DNA from: Bradyrhizobium sp. WBOS07
Lineage (GTDB): Bacteria > Pseudomonadota > Alphaproteobacteria > Rhizobiales > Xanthobacteraceae
Assembly (NCBI RefSeq): GCF_024585165.1
Contig: NZ_CP029008.1
Span: 5,165,501-5,229,500 of the forward strand
DNA: 64,000 nt
Direction: 5' to 3'
Each line of letters begins with the position of its first letter. Within the stretch, counting starts at the first letter, position 1. A model generated the notes under the pieces. The model worked only from the letters and a program-made list of their open reading frames with translations, did not search any database and was not told where the DNA came from. Made by a program: the position numbers and the translations under genes. This document shows, one piece after another, positions 36,882 to 45,447 of this stretch.

Positions 36882-37979
36882 ATGAGCGCGCATAACCCGA
36901 TGCCCCGGTCGGCCTGGATCTTTCCGGCGCTGGCCGTGCTGTTGTTCGCAGCCGTAAGCGCGACGGACTACGTGTTCACGCTGTCGCTGGGCGGGCTCGT
37001 CTTTGCGACCGTGCTGCTCGTCATCCTGTTCGGCACGGTGTTCGCCGCGGTTCATCATGCCGAAGTGATCGCCGAACGGGTCGGCGAGCCCTATGGCACG
37101 CTGGTGCTGACGCTCTCGGTGACCATCATCGAGGTGGCGCTGATCACCACGATCATGCTCGGCGACAAGCCCGCGCCGGCGCTGGCGCGCGACACCGTGT
37201 TCGCCGTGGTCATGATCGTCTGCAACGGCCTCGTCGGGCTCTGCATCTTTATCGGCGGCCTGCGCTATCGGGAGCAGGGCTTTCAGCTCTCCGGCGCCAA
37301 CGTCTATCTCAGCGTCCTGTTCGCGCTCGCGACCATCACGCTGATCCTGCCGAACTACACGACCAGCACGCCGGGGCCGGTCTATTCGGCAGCTCAGCTC
37401 GGTTTCGTCGACGTCGTCACGCTCGCGCTGTACGGGGTGTTTCTCTACACCCAGATGGTGCTGCACAAGGACTACTTCGTTCATGATCGGGGAGACGGCG
37501 GCAGCGGCGAGGCGCATCTGTCGGGCAGGATGCTGGCGCTCAGCGTCGTGCTGCTGCTGGTCGCGCTGCTGGCGGTGGTGCTGCTCGCCAAGAAATTCTC
37601 GCTGGTGGTCGACGCCGTCGCAGCCAGGATCGGCGCGCCGCCGGCCTTCACCGGACTTCTGGTCGCGCTGCTGATTCTGATGCCGGAAGGTCTTGCGGCC
37701 GTCTCCGCGGCCCGCAAGAATGACCTCCAGAAGAGCATCAACCTCGCGCTGGGCTCCTCGCTCGCCACCATCGGGCTGACCATTCCGGCCGTTGGCATTG
37801 CCACCTACGCGCTCGACAAGGAGCTCGAGCTCGGCCTCAGCGCCCAGGGCAGCGTGCTCCTGCTCCTGACCTTCTTCCTGAGCATGCTGACCTTCGGCAC
37901 GGGCAGAACAAACGTCCTGTTCGGGCTGGTCCATATGGTGGTATTTGCCGTCTACGTCTTCATGGTTTTCGTGCCCTGA
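36882..37979 (+). CDS. chaA: Calcium/sodium:proton antiporter, ChaA type
   Basis: A 365-residue CaCA-family exchanger with two homologous repeats. The first alpha repeat reads HHAEVIAERVGEPYGTLVLT followed by SVTIIEVALI, and the second LILMPEGLAAVSAARKNDLQ with its acidic Glu pair to the first. About 11 helices. E. coli ChaA extrudes calcium, sodium or potassium in exchange for protons at alkaline pH. It starts 55 bases after the other antiporter, so the two likely share a transcript and a role in cation or pH balance. Confidence 0.9.
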   Translation: MSAHNPMPRSAWIFPALAVLLFAAVSATDYVFTLSLGGLVFATVLLVILFGTVFAAVHHAEVIAERVGEPYGTLVLTLSVTIIEVALITTIMLGDKPAPALARDTVFAVVMIVCNGLVGLCIFIGGLRYREQGFQLSGANVYLSVLFALATITLILPNYTTSTPGPVYSAAQLGFVDVVTLALYGVFLYTQMVLHKDYFVHDRGDGGSGEAHLSGRMLALSVVLLLVALLAVVLLAKKFSLVVDAVAARIGAPPAFTGLLVALLILMPEGLAAVSAARKNDLQKSINLALGSSLATIGLTIPAVGIATYALDKELELGLSAQGSVLLLLTFFLSMLTFGTGRTNVLFGLVHMVVFAVYVFMVFVP

Positions 37980-38036
37980 ACCCATTTTGCGCATCCGCCG
38001 CCCTCACGGGCCGGATCGCGTCCCAGGAGAGTCCCG

Positions 38037-38321
38037 ATGCTTGCCGCCAGATCCGAGGTTCAGGTCGATAACGAACAGGTGCGGGTGACCGAATGGCGGC
38101 TCGATCCGGGCAGCGCCACCGGGCATCACACCCACGGCATGGATTACGTGATTGTTCCCGTGGTCGCCGGCGAAATGACCATCGTGGCGCCCAACGGCGA
38201 GCGGTCCAAGGCGCAGCTTGCGGCCGGGAAATCCTATTTCCGCAAGGCGGGCGTCCAACATGACGTACTTAACGAAACCTCAACTGAGATCGTGTTCCTT
38301 GAGATCGAGCTCAAGCCGTAA
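38037..38321 (+). CDS. Small cupin-domain protein
   Basis: A 94-residue single-domain cupin. The metal-binding first motif is SATGHHTHGMDYVIVPVVAG and the second FRKAGVQHDVLNET, giving three or four histidines and no extra domain. Such proteins can be dioxygenase-like enzymes or sugar/sensor proteins, and nothing indicates which. It lies 57 bases after the ChaA gene, with GGAGAG before the ATG. Confidence 0.85.
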   Translation: MLAARSEVQVDNEQVRVTEWRLDPGSATGHHTHGMDYVIVPVVAGEMTIVAPNGERSKAQLAAGKSYFRKAGVQHDVLNETSTEIVFLEIELKP

Positions 38322-38413
38322 GTCCGGCCTTAACACTTGCCATCGATCCGTCGCAGTTGATCCCTTACAATGCCCCAAAGTTCCCGCATCAGATCGCGCG
38401 GGGAGTGGCCGGA

Positions 38414-39358
38414 ATGCTGAAATACCTCGCTAAAATTTCGATGGATATTTTCCCCTCGGTGCTCGCGACGATCATCGGGGCGTACATCGTTAACCACTAC
38501 ATCAACGCCAAGCCGGCGGCTGATGCCCCTGCGGCCGTGGTGGCCCCTTCCCAGGCCGGCAGCGACGGCAAGCCGACGGACACCGCCAACCTTCCTGCGC
38601 CCGGCGTCAAGGCCAGGGGCATCTCGGAGAAGAGCATTTCCGACAAGGGTGCGGCAGACAAGGCTGCGGCGGACAAAGCTGCGGCCGAGAAGCCCGCCGA
38701 CAAGCATGAGACCAAGGCTGCAGACATCGCGCCTGCCGACGCCCCCTCGCACGGCCGTCCCCCTGTGCGCGAGAAGGCCGCCGCGAAGGCGACCCCGCCA
38801 GCCGCTGCCCCGGTCGCGGAGGCCAGTGCCGCGCCGGCCGGAGCGTCCCAGGCTGCGACTCCCGACGCCAACGATCTGGCGCGCGCCGCCATCGAGCGTC
38901 TTCGCAAGTCGCCTGAGGGCAAAGCTGCCGAGACCAAGTCTGCCGAGACCAAAGCTGCCGAAGCCAAATCTGCCGAGACCAAGCCGGTCGAGCGGACCCC
39001 CGAGCCCGCGGTGCGCGAAGCTACCCGCGTCCCCGAGGCCCCGCGTGTCATCGCGACGGAGCCCTCGGCGGTCAGGCCGCTGCCACCGCCGATCACGGTG
39101 TCCACGCCCTCGCCCGAGAGCTATGGCAATGGCGGTTCCTCGCCGTCCTATACGGCCTCGGTCGGCAACGACGACCCGAATCGGATGACGCCGCCGGCGG
39201 ACATTCCCGTGCCGGTGATCGCGCCGCCGCTCGATCTGCGCGCCGATGCCGGCGCCGCCCTGCCGCGGCCGAAGAAGACGAATGTGGCCGACGAGATGCT
39301 GTCGGGCATGAAGTCGATGTTCCACTCCGTTCTGCCGAAGGGCGCCACCCCCGACTGA
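38414..39358 (+). CDS. Membrane-anchored Ala/Pro/Lys-rich protein with AETK repeats
   Basis: A 314-residue protein I cannot assign. One N-terminal helix (about 12-29, FPSVLATIIGAYIVNHYI) anchors it, with the rest low-complexity: DKAAADKAAAEK near 80 and four to five ETKxAExK-type units near 180-205, encoded by tandem 15-30 base repeats. The C-terminal 40 residues (RPKKTNVADEMLSGMKSMFH) look folded and may bind a partner. ATG 38414 starts right before the helix; a TTG 19 codons upstream is less likely. Possibly a cell-envelope spacer. It runs convergently with the TPR lipoprotein gene. Confidence 0.65.
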   Translation: MLKYLAKISMDIFPSVLATIIGAYIVNHYINAKPAADAPAAVVAPSQAGSDGKPTDTANLPAPGVKARGISEKSISDKGAADKAAADKAAAEKPADKHETKAADIAPADAPSHGRPPVREKAAAKATPPAAAPVAEASAAPAGASQAATPDANDLARAAIERLRKSPEGKAAETKSAETKAAEAKSAETKPVERTPEPAVREATRVPEAPRVIATEPSAVRPLPPPITVSTPSPESYGNGGSSPSYTASVGNDDPNRMTPPADIPVPVIAPPLDLRADAGAALPRPKKTNVADEMLSGMKSMFHSVLPKGATPD

Positions 39359-39385
39359 GACAGCGCCTGCGCTGCGCCCGAGCCG

Positions 39386-40036
39386 TCAACCGCCGACGCG
39401 GGCAAGGCCGCTGCGTGCGGTGTCGTCGCGTGGCCGAAGCGCGACGGCCCTGGTGTAGGAGGCCGCCGCCTTGGCCTTGTCGCCCAGTCGTTCATAGGCC
39501 TGTCCGCGCGTGGTCCAGACCTGCGGGTTATGCGGATCCGCCTCGGAGGCCTCATCCAGATCGGCTGCGGCCTCCTTGATCTTGCCGAGGGCGAGATAGC
39601 TGGTGGCGCGGCCGAGCAGCGGCTCGGCCTTCTGGGGGTTGAGCCCGCTCGCGGCGCTGAAATCGGCGATCGCGGAGTCGTGCTGATGATTGGCCTGGTA
39701 GATCAGGGCACGGCCATAAAGCGCCTGCGCGTTGTAGGGATCGAGACCGACCGCGCGATTGAACTCCTCGAGCGCTGCCGCGGTCTCGCCTGACTTCGCC
39801 AGGGATTGGGCTTTTGCGGTATGGGCCTGAGCTTCGGCGACGTTGCCGGGGCTTACCGCGCTCTCAGCGGGTGCGGCCGCCTTCGGCGCCTCCTGCGGCT
39901 TATCCTTCTCCGGCATCAACGATCCCAGATCGAAGGAGCAGCCGCACAGCGCAATCCCCATCAAAGCCAGCGCGAACGGCTGCCGCCAGATCAGGCGTCG
40001 CCGCGTCAAGCCGCGCTCGGGGCAAGGGGAAGCCAT
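39386..40036 (-). CDS. TPR-repeat lipoprotein
   Basis: A 216-residue predicted lipoprotein. The signal segment ends in a lipobox ALCGC with Cys33; the mature part has about four TPR units from residue 70 on (AAALEEFNRAVGLDPYNAQA, then AIADFSAASGLNPQKAEP, AAADLDEASEADPHNPQV and AAASYTRAVALRPRDD). TPR lipoproteins usually hold together envelope or secretion complexes, with no specific partner indicated here. It lies downstream of rpsU on the same strand, but a terminator-like hairpin separates them. Confidence 0.88.
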   Translation of the reverse strand: MASPCPERGLTRRRLIWRQPFALALMGIALCGCSFDLGSLMPEKDKPQEAPKAAAPAESAVSPGNVAEAQAHTAKAQSLAKSGETAAALEEFNRAVGLDPYNAQALYGRALIYQANHQHDSAIADFSAASGLNPQKAEPLLGRATSYLALGKIKEAAADLDEASEADPHNPQVWTTRGQAYERLGDKAKAAASYTRAVALRPRDDTARSGLARVGG

Positions 40037-40106
40037 CTACGGTTCGCTCGCGCTCGTGCCGCACTGGTAGTGCCCCGTCCCAGAAAGGCACCGCTCACAA
40101 ACAATA

Positions 40107-40127
40107 ACGCGGGCCAGGGGCCCGCGT
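40107..40127 (-). terminator. Probable terminator of rpsU
   Basis: A perfect 9-bp stem (ACGCGGGCC / GGCCCGCGT) with a 3-base loop. Read on the minus strand it is followed by TATTGTTTGTG, a moderate U-run. It lies about 80 bases past the rpsU stop. Confidence 0.7.
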
Positions 40128-40132
40128 CATCG

Positions 40133-40197
40133 GAAACTGAAGTCTTGGGAAATTGAAGACTTGCGAAAATTGAAGACTTGGGAAACTGAAGTCTTGC
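40133..40197. repeat. Four tandem 16-bp repeats just downstream of rpsU
   Basis: Four head-to-tail units of GAAACTGAAGTCTTGG or GAAATTGAAGACTTGC type, one with an extra A. The outer two carry AAGTCTT and the inner two AAGACTT, which are complements, so the array can also fold. It starts 14 bases past the rpsU stop and ahead of the terminator hairpin. Confidence 0.85.
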
Positions 40198-40210
40198 GGG
40201 GTCCAGTAGA

Positions 40211-40507
40211 TCAGCGCGGTCCGCGCGGACCTGCACCGGGGCCGCCACGGCCGCCGCGATCACCGCCGGGACCGGCGCCGAACACCGGCTTCGGCTTCAT
40301 CGGCAGCAGACCTTCGCGCTGCAGCTTCTTGCGGGCCAGCTTGCGCGCGCGGCGCACGGCTTCGGCCTTTTCGCGGGCCTTCTTCTCGGAGGGCTTTTCG
40401 TAGTGACCGCGGAGCTTCATCTCGCGGAAAATTCCCTCGCGCTGCATCTTCTTCTTCAGCGCCTTGAGGGCTTGATCGACATTGTTATCGCGAACGAGAA
40501 CCTGCAC
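40211..40507 (-). CDS. rpsU: 30S ribosomal protein S21 with Gly/Pro/Arg tail
   Basis: Small-subunit protein that helps initiation. The 98-residue product starts at GTG 40507 ([20 protein letters not shown]), with GAGGA at the right distance; the frame is open for 22 more codons but family members start here. The S21 core ends near 70, and a tail of about 25 residues rich in Gly, Pro and Arg ([15 protein letters not shown]) follows, as I recall for this group but absent from E. coli S21. Confidence 0.95.
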   Translation of the reverse strand: MQVLVRDNNVDQALKALKKKMQREGIFREMKLRGHYEKPSEKKAREKAEAVRRARKLARKKLQREGLLPMKPKPVFGAGPGGDRGGRGGPGAGPRGPR

Positions 40508-40766
40508 GCGGCATCCTCTTGAGTGGATCGGATTTGAATTCTGGTAAGACGAAGGGGATGGCGAAACGCGCAAGCCCTTAACCTTGAGGGCGCGGATGTA
40601 TCAGACAAAACCCGGGATGTCCACCGGCCAAGCGGGGATTCGGGCCAAGTTCAGCCATTAAATAAGGCAAAATATCTCCTTGCAGCCCTGATTTGGGAGA
40701 TTTGACGCCAATGATGGGGCCGTTTCCGGGGCTTTGTTCCGGAATCTTGAAAGCAGGGGACTACAC

Positions 40767-41489
40767 ATGGATATCAAGAAATACGCTGCAGAAGCCATCG
40801 GGACCTTTTGGCTTACATTCGCAGGCTGCGGGAGTGCGGTGATCGCCGCCGGCTTTCCGCAGGTGGGAATCGGACTGGTTGGTGTCTCCCTCGCGTTCGG
40901 ACTCAGCGTCGTCACCATGGCCTATGCGATCGGCCATATCTCGGGTTGCCATCTCAACCCGGCGGTCACCGTCGGTCTTGCTGCCGGCGGCCGTTTTCCC
41001 GCCGGGCAGATCCTGCCCTATGTGATCGCCCAGGTGGCCGGAGCCATCGTGGCTGCATGGCTTCTCTATGTCATCGCGAGCGGGGCTCCCGGATTCGACG
41101 TCGGCAAGGGCTTCGCATCCAACGGCTATGACGCGCATTCGCCCGGCCAGTACAGCATGATCGTGTGCTTCCTCACCGAGGTGGTGATGACCATGATGTT
41201 CCTGTTCATCATCATGGGCGCCACCCATGGCCGCGCGCCCGCGGGCTTCGCACCGCTCGCGATCGGGCTCGCGCTGGTGATGATCCATCTCGTCAGCATC
41301 CCCGTCACCAACACGTCGGTGAACCCGGCGCGCAGCACGGGCCCCGCGCTGTTCGTCGGCGGCTGGGCGACCGCGCAGCTTTGGCTGTTCTGGGTCGCAC
41401 CGCTGATCGGCGGCGCGCTGGGCGGGGTGATCTATCGCTGGCTGAGCGAGGAGCCCACCGGCGTTGTCGCGGGCGTGAAGACGGCCTGA
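40767..41489 (+). CDS. aqpZ: Aquaporin Z
   Basis: Water channel of the major intrinsic protein family, 240 residues, six helices. Both pore motifs are intact: HLNPAVTVG after helix 2 and [15 protein letters not shown] after helix 5; a His preceding helix 5 (MIHLVS) and the Arg of the second NPA box fit a water-selective filter. ATG 40767 ([15 protein letters not shown]) follows AGGGGA. It is divergent from rpsU, with a 259-base gap in which no other gene was seen. Confidence 0.95.
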   Translation: MDIKKYAAEAIGTFWLTFAGCGSAVIAAGFPQVGIGLVGVSLAFGLSVVTMAYAIGHISGCHLNPAVTVGLAAGGRFPAGQILPYVIAQVAGAIVAAWLLYVIASGAPGFDVGKGFASNGYDAHSPGQYSMIVCFLTEVVMTMMFLFIIMGATHGRAPAGFAPLAIGLALVMIHLVSIPVTNTSVNPARSTGPALFVGGWATAQLWLFWVAPLIGGALGGVIYRWLSEEPTGVVAGVKTA

Positions 41490-41526
41490 GCGCGTGGCGG
41501 GATCGCAGGTCGGAGCCGCGATCCCG

Positions 41527-42633
41527 TTACTTGCCTGTGGTGGGGCGCACTTCGGTGACGTGGCCCATCTTGCGGCCGGGGCGCGGCGCGCCCTTGCCAT
41601 AGATGTGGACGGTCGCGCCGGGCACGGCCAGCCACTTCTCGTAGTCGTTGATCTCGTCGCCGATCAGGTTGGTCATGGTGACGACCTCACCGTGGCGCAC
41701 CGGCTTGCCGAGCGGCCAGCCGGCGATGGCGCGGATGTGCTGCTCGAACTGCGAGACGGACGCGCCGTCGAGCGTCCAGTGCCCGGAATTATGCACGCGC
41801 GGGGCGATCTCGTTGACCAGCACCTTCGGTCCGGTGCCATTGGCCAGCACGAACATCTCGACGGCGAGCACGCCGACATAGTCGAGCGCGCTCGCGATCT
41901 TTCCGGCGATGCTGCGCGCTTCCTCGGCGAGCGCGTCGGGGATCGGGGCCGGCGCGCGCGATATCTTCAGGATGTGGTCGCGGTGCTCGTTCTCGGTGAC
42001 GTCGAAACACTCGACCTCGCCTGTGACCGAGCGTGCGGCGATCACGGAGATCTCGCGCTCGAACGGCACGAAGGCTTCCAGGATCGCCGATTTGGTGGCG
42101 AGGCTGGTCCACACCTTGGCGATGTCGTCGCCCTCGCGGATGATGGCCTGGCCCTTGCCGTCATAACCGAAGCGGCGGGTCTTGAGCACGGCCGGAAGGC
42201 CGATCCTGGCGATCGCCTCGCGCAACGAGGCGACGGACGTGACGTCGGCGTAGGCTGCGGTGCCGATCCCGAGGCGGGTGACAAAATCCTTCTCCGCGAG
42301 CCGGTCCTGCGTGGTCTCGAGGATCTTGCGATTGGGCAGCACCGGGCGGCGCGCATCCAGCACCATCGCAGCGGCCGAGGGGACGTTCTCGAATTCGTAG
42401 GTGATGACGTCGACGTCGCCCGCGAACAGTTCGAGCGCTTCGACATCGGCATATTCGGCGCAGGTCGCGTTCAAGACGACGTCGAAAGCCGGCGAGTCCG
42501 GATCGGGCGAGAATACCTGGCAGCGCAGGCCGAGCCGCGCCGCAGCCATCGCCAGCATCCGGCCCAATTGTCCGCCGCCGAGGATTCCGATGGTGTCACC
42601 GGGCTTCAGCTTCACGTGCCGGGTGTCAGTCAC
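41527..42633 (-). CDS. purK: 5-(carboxyamino)imidazole ribonucleotide synthase PurK
   Basis: Purine synthesis: uses ATP and bicarbonate to carboxylate AIR to N5-CAIR. The 368-residue ATP-grasp enzyme has [18 protein letters not shown] at the start, [25 protein letters not shown] and [14 protein letters not shown], all family landmarks. It starts at GTG 42633, whose bases overlap the purE stop (GTGA), so purE-purK are coupled. It converges with aqpZ, 37 bases apart. Confidence 0.97.
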   Translation of the reverse strand: MTDTRHVKLKPGDTIGILGGGQLGRMLAMAAARLGLRCQVFSPDPDSPAFDVVLNATCAEYADVEALELFAGDVDVITYEFENVPSAAAMVLDARRPVLPNRKILETTQDRLAEKDFVTRLGIGTAAYADVTSVASLREAIARIGLPAVLKTRRFGYDGKGQAIIREGDDIAKVWTSLATKSAILEAFVPFEREISVIAARSVTGEVECFDVTENEHRDHILKISRAPAPIPDALAEEARSIAGKIASALDYVGVLAVEMFVLANGTGPKVLVNEIAPRVHNSGHWTLDGASVSQFEQHIRAIAGWPLGKPVRHGEVVTMTNLIGDEINDYEKWLAVPGATVHIYGKGAPRPGRKMGHVTEVRPTTGK

Positions 42634-43118
42634 GCCTTGCCCTCCGGGCGCTCAGCAACCGCCTCGGTCTGAGCCTTGCGCCAGGCGGCGAGGCGATCGG
42701 ACAAGGCCGGGTCGGACAGTGCCAGGACGGATGCTGCCAGCAGCGCGGCGTTGGTCGCGCCGGCCTTGCCGATGGCGAGGGTGCCGACCGGGATGCCGGC
42801 GGGCATCTGGACGATCGAATAGAGCGAATCGAGGCCCTTGAGGGTCTTGGATTCGACGGGAACGCCGAATACCGGCAGCTCGGTCAGCGCCGCCGCCATG
42901 CCTGGCAGGTGCGCAGCGCCTCCAGCGCCGGCGATGATGACCTTGTACCCCGCGGCCTTGGCGCCCTTGGCGAAAGCAAACAGCCGGTCGGGGGTGCGGT
43001 GGGCCGAAACGATGCGGCTGTCGACTGCAACGCCGAGCGCGGCGAGCGTGTCGGCGGCATGCCGCATCGTGTCCCAGTCCGACTGGCTTCCCATGATGAT
43101 GGCGATCGGCGCGGTCAT
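42630..43118 (-). CDS. purE: N5-CAIR mutase PurE
   Basis: Purine synthesis: moves the carboxyl group of N5-CAIR to give CAIR, the step after PurK. The 162-residue class I PurE has [24 protein letters not shown] and [15 protein letters not shown], with the catalytic His in the SAHRTP loop. Its stop overlaps the purK start by 4 bases. It is the first gene of the pair. Confidence 0.97.
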   Translation of the reverse strand: MTAPIAIIMGSQSDWDTMRHAADTLAALGVAVDSRIVSAHRTPDRLFAFAKGAKAAGYKVIIAGAGGAAHLPGMAAALTELPVFGVPVESKTLKGLDSLYSIVQMPAGIPVGTLAIGKAGATNAALLAASVLALSDPALSDRLAAWRKAQTEAVAERPEGKA

Positions 43119-43259
43119 GGCGTTGATTGTGCCCGAAAAACAGAAGGATAGGCCAGATTATCGGTTCCGGCCGGCGGCTCGCAAGGCGGTGGCAAGGAGA
43201 AGGGAATCCACTATCCTGTCTTGGTGAAACCCCGCAAGCCTTCATTGAGCAGGATGCCC

Positions 43260-43982
43260 ATGAAGAAACCGAAAAGGGCGAGTGCTGCGAAGGCCAAGGC
43301 GGGCCGGAAGACCAGCGTCGGCCGTTCCAAAGCCGCCCCGAAGCGGCCGACCAAGCGTCCGGCGAAGCCGCCGCGGCGCGGCGCGTTGGGCGATGAAGCC
43401 CAGGAAACCGTCAGGGCGACGATCCGGGACTTGCGGGCCAAGCTCAAGCAGGCGCAGCGCCGGGTCGCCGAGCTGGAAGCTGCGGCCGATACCGATTTCC
43501 TGCTCGGGATTCCCAACCGGCGCGGTTTCGAGCGCGAGCTTGCGCGCGCCATCGCCTACATGAAGCGCTACCGCGCCAGCGGGGCGCTGATCGTGCTCGA
43601 CGTCGATCGGCTGAAACCGATCAACGATTCGTTTGGTCACGGCGCCGGCGACGAGGTGCTCAAGTCGATTGTCGCCGCGCTGACGCGGCAGGTCCGTGCC
43701 TCCGACGTGGTCGGGCGGCTCGGAGGCGACGAGTTCGCGCTGCTGCTCTGGAACCTGAGCGAGACCGATGCCAAGGCGAAGGCCGCCGCCTTCGAACAGG
43801 CGATCGACGAATTGTCTTTCGTCTTTCGCGGCCAGCACGTGACCGCGGGGGCCTCCGCCGGTGTCGCGCTGCTGGGGGCGCAATCCGATGCAGGCCGTGC
43901 CCTGGAGGAGGCGGATGCCGCCATGTATGTGCGCAAGGCGCATCGGCGGCACGAGCCGCGGATCAGGCTGGTCAGCAGCTGA
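43260..43982 (+). CDS. GGDEF diguanylate cyclase with Lys/Arg-rich N-terminus
   Basis: Predicted soluble diguanylate cyclase making c-di-GMP from two GTP, 240 residues. A basic N-terminal 40 residues (many Lys, Arg, Pro) is followed by a short coiled coil (IRDLRAKLKQAQRRVAEL) and a GGDEF domain with intact GGDEF at 155-159 and an RxxD inhibitory site (RASD) five residues before it. No sensor or EAL domain is present. The basic tail might bind nucleic acid or membrane. ATG 43260 has AGCAGG six bases upstream; ATG 43254 and GTG 43224 are in frame alternatives. Confidence 0.9.
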   Translation: MKKPKRASAAKAKAGRKTSVGRSKAAPKRPTKRPAKPPRRGALGDEAQETVRATIRDLRAKLKQAQRRVAELEAAADTDFLLGIPNRRGFERELARAIAYMKRYRASGALIVLDVDRLKPINDSFGHGAGDEVLKSIVAALTRQVRASDVVGRLGGDEFALLLWNLSETDAKAKAAAFEQAIDELSFVFRGQHVTAGASAGVALLGAQSDAGRALEEADAAMYVRKAHRRHEPRIRLVSS

Positions 43983-43985
43983 TTC

Positions 43986-44237
43986 CTACAGTGTGGCGAG
44001 ATCTTCCGGCACGTTGCCGAATCTGCGCAGCAGCGTGGCGTCCCCGAACTCGCCGGTCATGGGATCGCCGCTGCGGCTGAACGCGACGGCACCGATGTGG
44101 CCGGCGCCGCGCGACAAGGCCTCGGCGCGCCGCAACGCGGCCGTCGAACTCTGGCATTCTTCCGCTGCGCCTGCGACAGGCGAGCCGTCGGCATCGATCA
44201 AGAAGGGCATTGCAACGTAATAGGTCACGTCCGACAT
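43986..44237 (-). CDS. Small conserved-looking hypothetical protein (83 aa)
   Basis: A soluble 83-residue protein I cannot assign. It starts MSDVTYYVAMPFLIDADG and has ECQSSTAALRRAEALSRGAG in the middle, with a GGAG site 7 bases before the ATG. It is the last of three minus-strand small genes and converges with the GGDEF gene, whose stop lies 3 bases before this gene's end. The regular spacing and ribosome sites support it as real; function unknown. Confidence 0.65.
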   Translation of the reverse strand: MSDVTYYVAMPFLIDADGSPVAGAAEECQSSTAALRRAEALSRGAGHIGAVAFSRSGDPMTGEFGDATLLRRFGNVPEDLATL

Positions 44238-44258
44238 GGCGTTGCTCCGACGTTGAAC

Positions 44259-44477
44259 TCAGGCGGCGCTGCTCTTGCTCCGCATCTTGCTGCGTGAGGT
44301 CTCGGGGATGCAGCCGGCGGAGATTGCCGCCTGCAATTCCTCCAGCTCGGCCTCCAGGTATTCGTTGGCCATGATCAGCGCCTTGATGGTGCTGCGCAGA
44401 TTGCCGTCGCACATTGCGATGGCCTGGTCGCACGCCTGTTCATAGTGGCTGTTGTCGAGAAGGGCTGCTGTCGACAT
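44259..44477 (-). CDS. Small helical hypothetical protein (72 aa)
   Basis: A 72-residue protein, mostly helical, with MCDGNLRSTIKALIMANEYL followed by an acidic run (EAELEELQ) and a basic C-terminus (RSKMRSKSS). GAGGA precedes the ATG by 7 bases. Not recognised beyond an impression of similar small proteins in related genomes. It precedes the 83-residue gene by 21 bases, so they probably form an operon. Confidence 0.65.
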   Translation of the reverse strand: MSTAALLDNSHYEQACDQAIAMCDGNLRSTIKALIMANEYLEAELEELQAAISAGCIPETSRSKMRSKSSAA

Positions 44478-44602
44478 CTGCGTGTCCTCGGGTGTGTTCT
44501 TAGGGGCGTTCGGGGCGTTGCTGCACCTCGAATGTTCTTATTTTGTTCTTTTCGAGTCAAGCGGATTCGATCTCAGGTGAGCTTTGTCGCGCAGCCTGTG
44601 GA

Positions 44603-44809
44603 TCAGGCGATGATGTCGGGCGTGATCTGGTCTTCGATGAACGCGATGCGGTCGCGCAACAACAGCTTGCGCTTCTTCAGCCGCTGCAACCGCAACAGGT
44701 CGGGGGCGGGCGATTGATGCAGTGCATCGATCGCCGCATCGAGATCTCGGTGTTCCTGCTGCAACCGGGTGAGCTCGGCTTCGAGCTCACGCTCGTCTTC
44801 ATTGGTCAT
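44603..44809 (-). CDS. DUF465/YdcH-family small coiled-coil protein
   Basis: A 68-residue acidic coiled-coil protein. The family-type segment is RLQRLKKRKLLLRDRIAFIE after a first helix of ELEAELTRLQQEHRDLDA type. DUF465 proteins have no settled function. A second member lies 330 bases away in the opposite direction (45140-45319), so the two are divergent paralogues. No good ribosome site was seen before ATG 44809. Confidence 0.8.
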   Translation of the reverse strand: MTNEDERELEAELTRLQQEHRDLDAAIDALHQSPAPDLLRLQRLKKRKLLLRDRIAFIEDQITPDIIA

Positions 44810-45139
44810 GTCTGCGGTGGCCGAAAACCGATAGGCGTGAGACTCTGGGCTGTGGATGCCCTGTGGAAATTATCGTCCTTGCGCGGCGTGATCGCAAGCG
44901 ATCTGCGCCCTCTGCTCGCCGATCTCCCGCAACATATTTCCTGCGGGGGCGTAGCGGCCGTGCAAGCGCATTGATATCACGGATTTTTCCGGCGCGGTTC
45001 CTTTACTCACGCTTCGTTACATATGAATTTTCAAAAATGAAGCTGCGACGACGGATACCCATCGACAGAACGAATCGGTGATGTAGACTTCGTTGTCCGG
45101 ATCGAATCCTGAGGTTCAACCCTACCGAGGAGGTTTCGA
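44810..45139. other. Divergent intergenic region between two DUF465 genes
   Basis: About 330 bases expected to hold promoters for both genes. Positions 44990-45045 are AT-rich relative to the surroundings, a likely promoter area. No gene, tRNA or clear repeat was found. Confidence 0.45.
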
Positions 45140-45319
45140 ATGACAATTCAGGCACATCTCGTTGAATTGGAACGGAAGCACAAACTTCTCGAAAACGAAT
45201 TGCACGACGCTCTCGTGCACCTTTCAACAGACGACCTGCAAATTGTTGAGTTGAAGCGCCGGAAGTTGATGGTCAAGGACCAGATCGAGCGTCTGAAGCA
45301 CGGCGACACGCTCCACTAG
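45140..45319 (+). CDS. DUF465/YdcH-family small protein
   Basis: A 59-residue two-helix protein: MTIQAHLVELERKHKLLENE then IVELKRRKLMVKDQIERLKH, the second matching the DUF465 pattern and the neighbouring 68-residue paralogue. A full GAGGAGG ribosome site lies 7 bases before ATG 45140, so strong translation is expected. Function unknown. Confidence 0.88.
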   Translation: MTIQAHLVELERKHKLLENELHDALVHLSTDDLQIVELKRRKLMVKDQIERLKHGDTLH

Positions 45320-45361
45320 TAACCCCCATAACAGCGTAGAGTTGATCGCACCCTTCATCAT

Positions 45362-45393
45362 GCAGGGATGAGAGTCTTTGCCCTCGTCCCTGC
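45362..45393. terminator. Hairpin between convergent genes
   Basis: An 11-bp stem (GCAGGGATGAG / CTCGTCCCTGC, one G-T pair) with a 10-base loop lies between the DUF465 gene and the oxidoreductase gene. No U-run follows on either strand, so its role as terminator is only a possibility. Confidence 0.35.
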
Positions 45394-45447
45394 TGCGGGG
45401 TAAGCATCGCGCAGGATGTCTGCGCACTGCTTGGATTTGCCTGCGCT

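Noticed and set aside
40133..40197. CRISPR array
   Set aside because: The units are 16 bases and directly joined, with no spacers and no cas genes in the window.
45100..45135. tRNA-like GGTTCAACCC segment
   Set aside because: Only a T-loop-like string is present; no acceptor, D or anticodon stem can be drawn around it.
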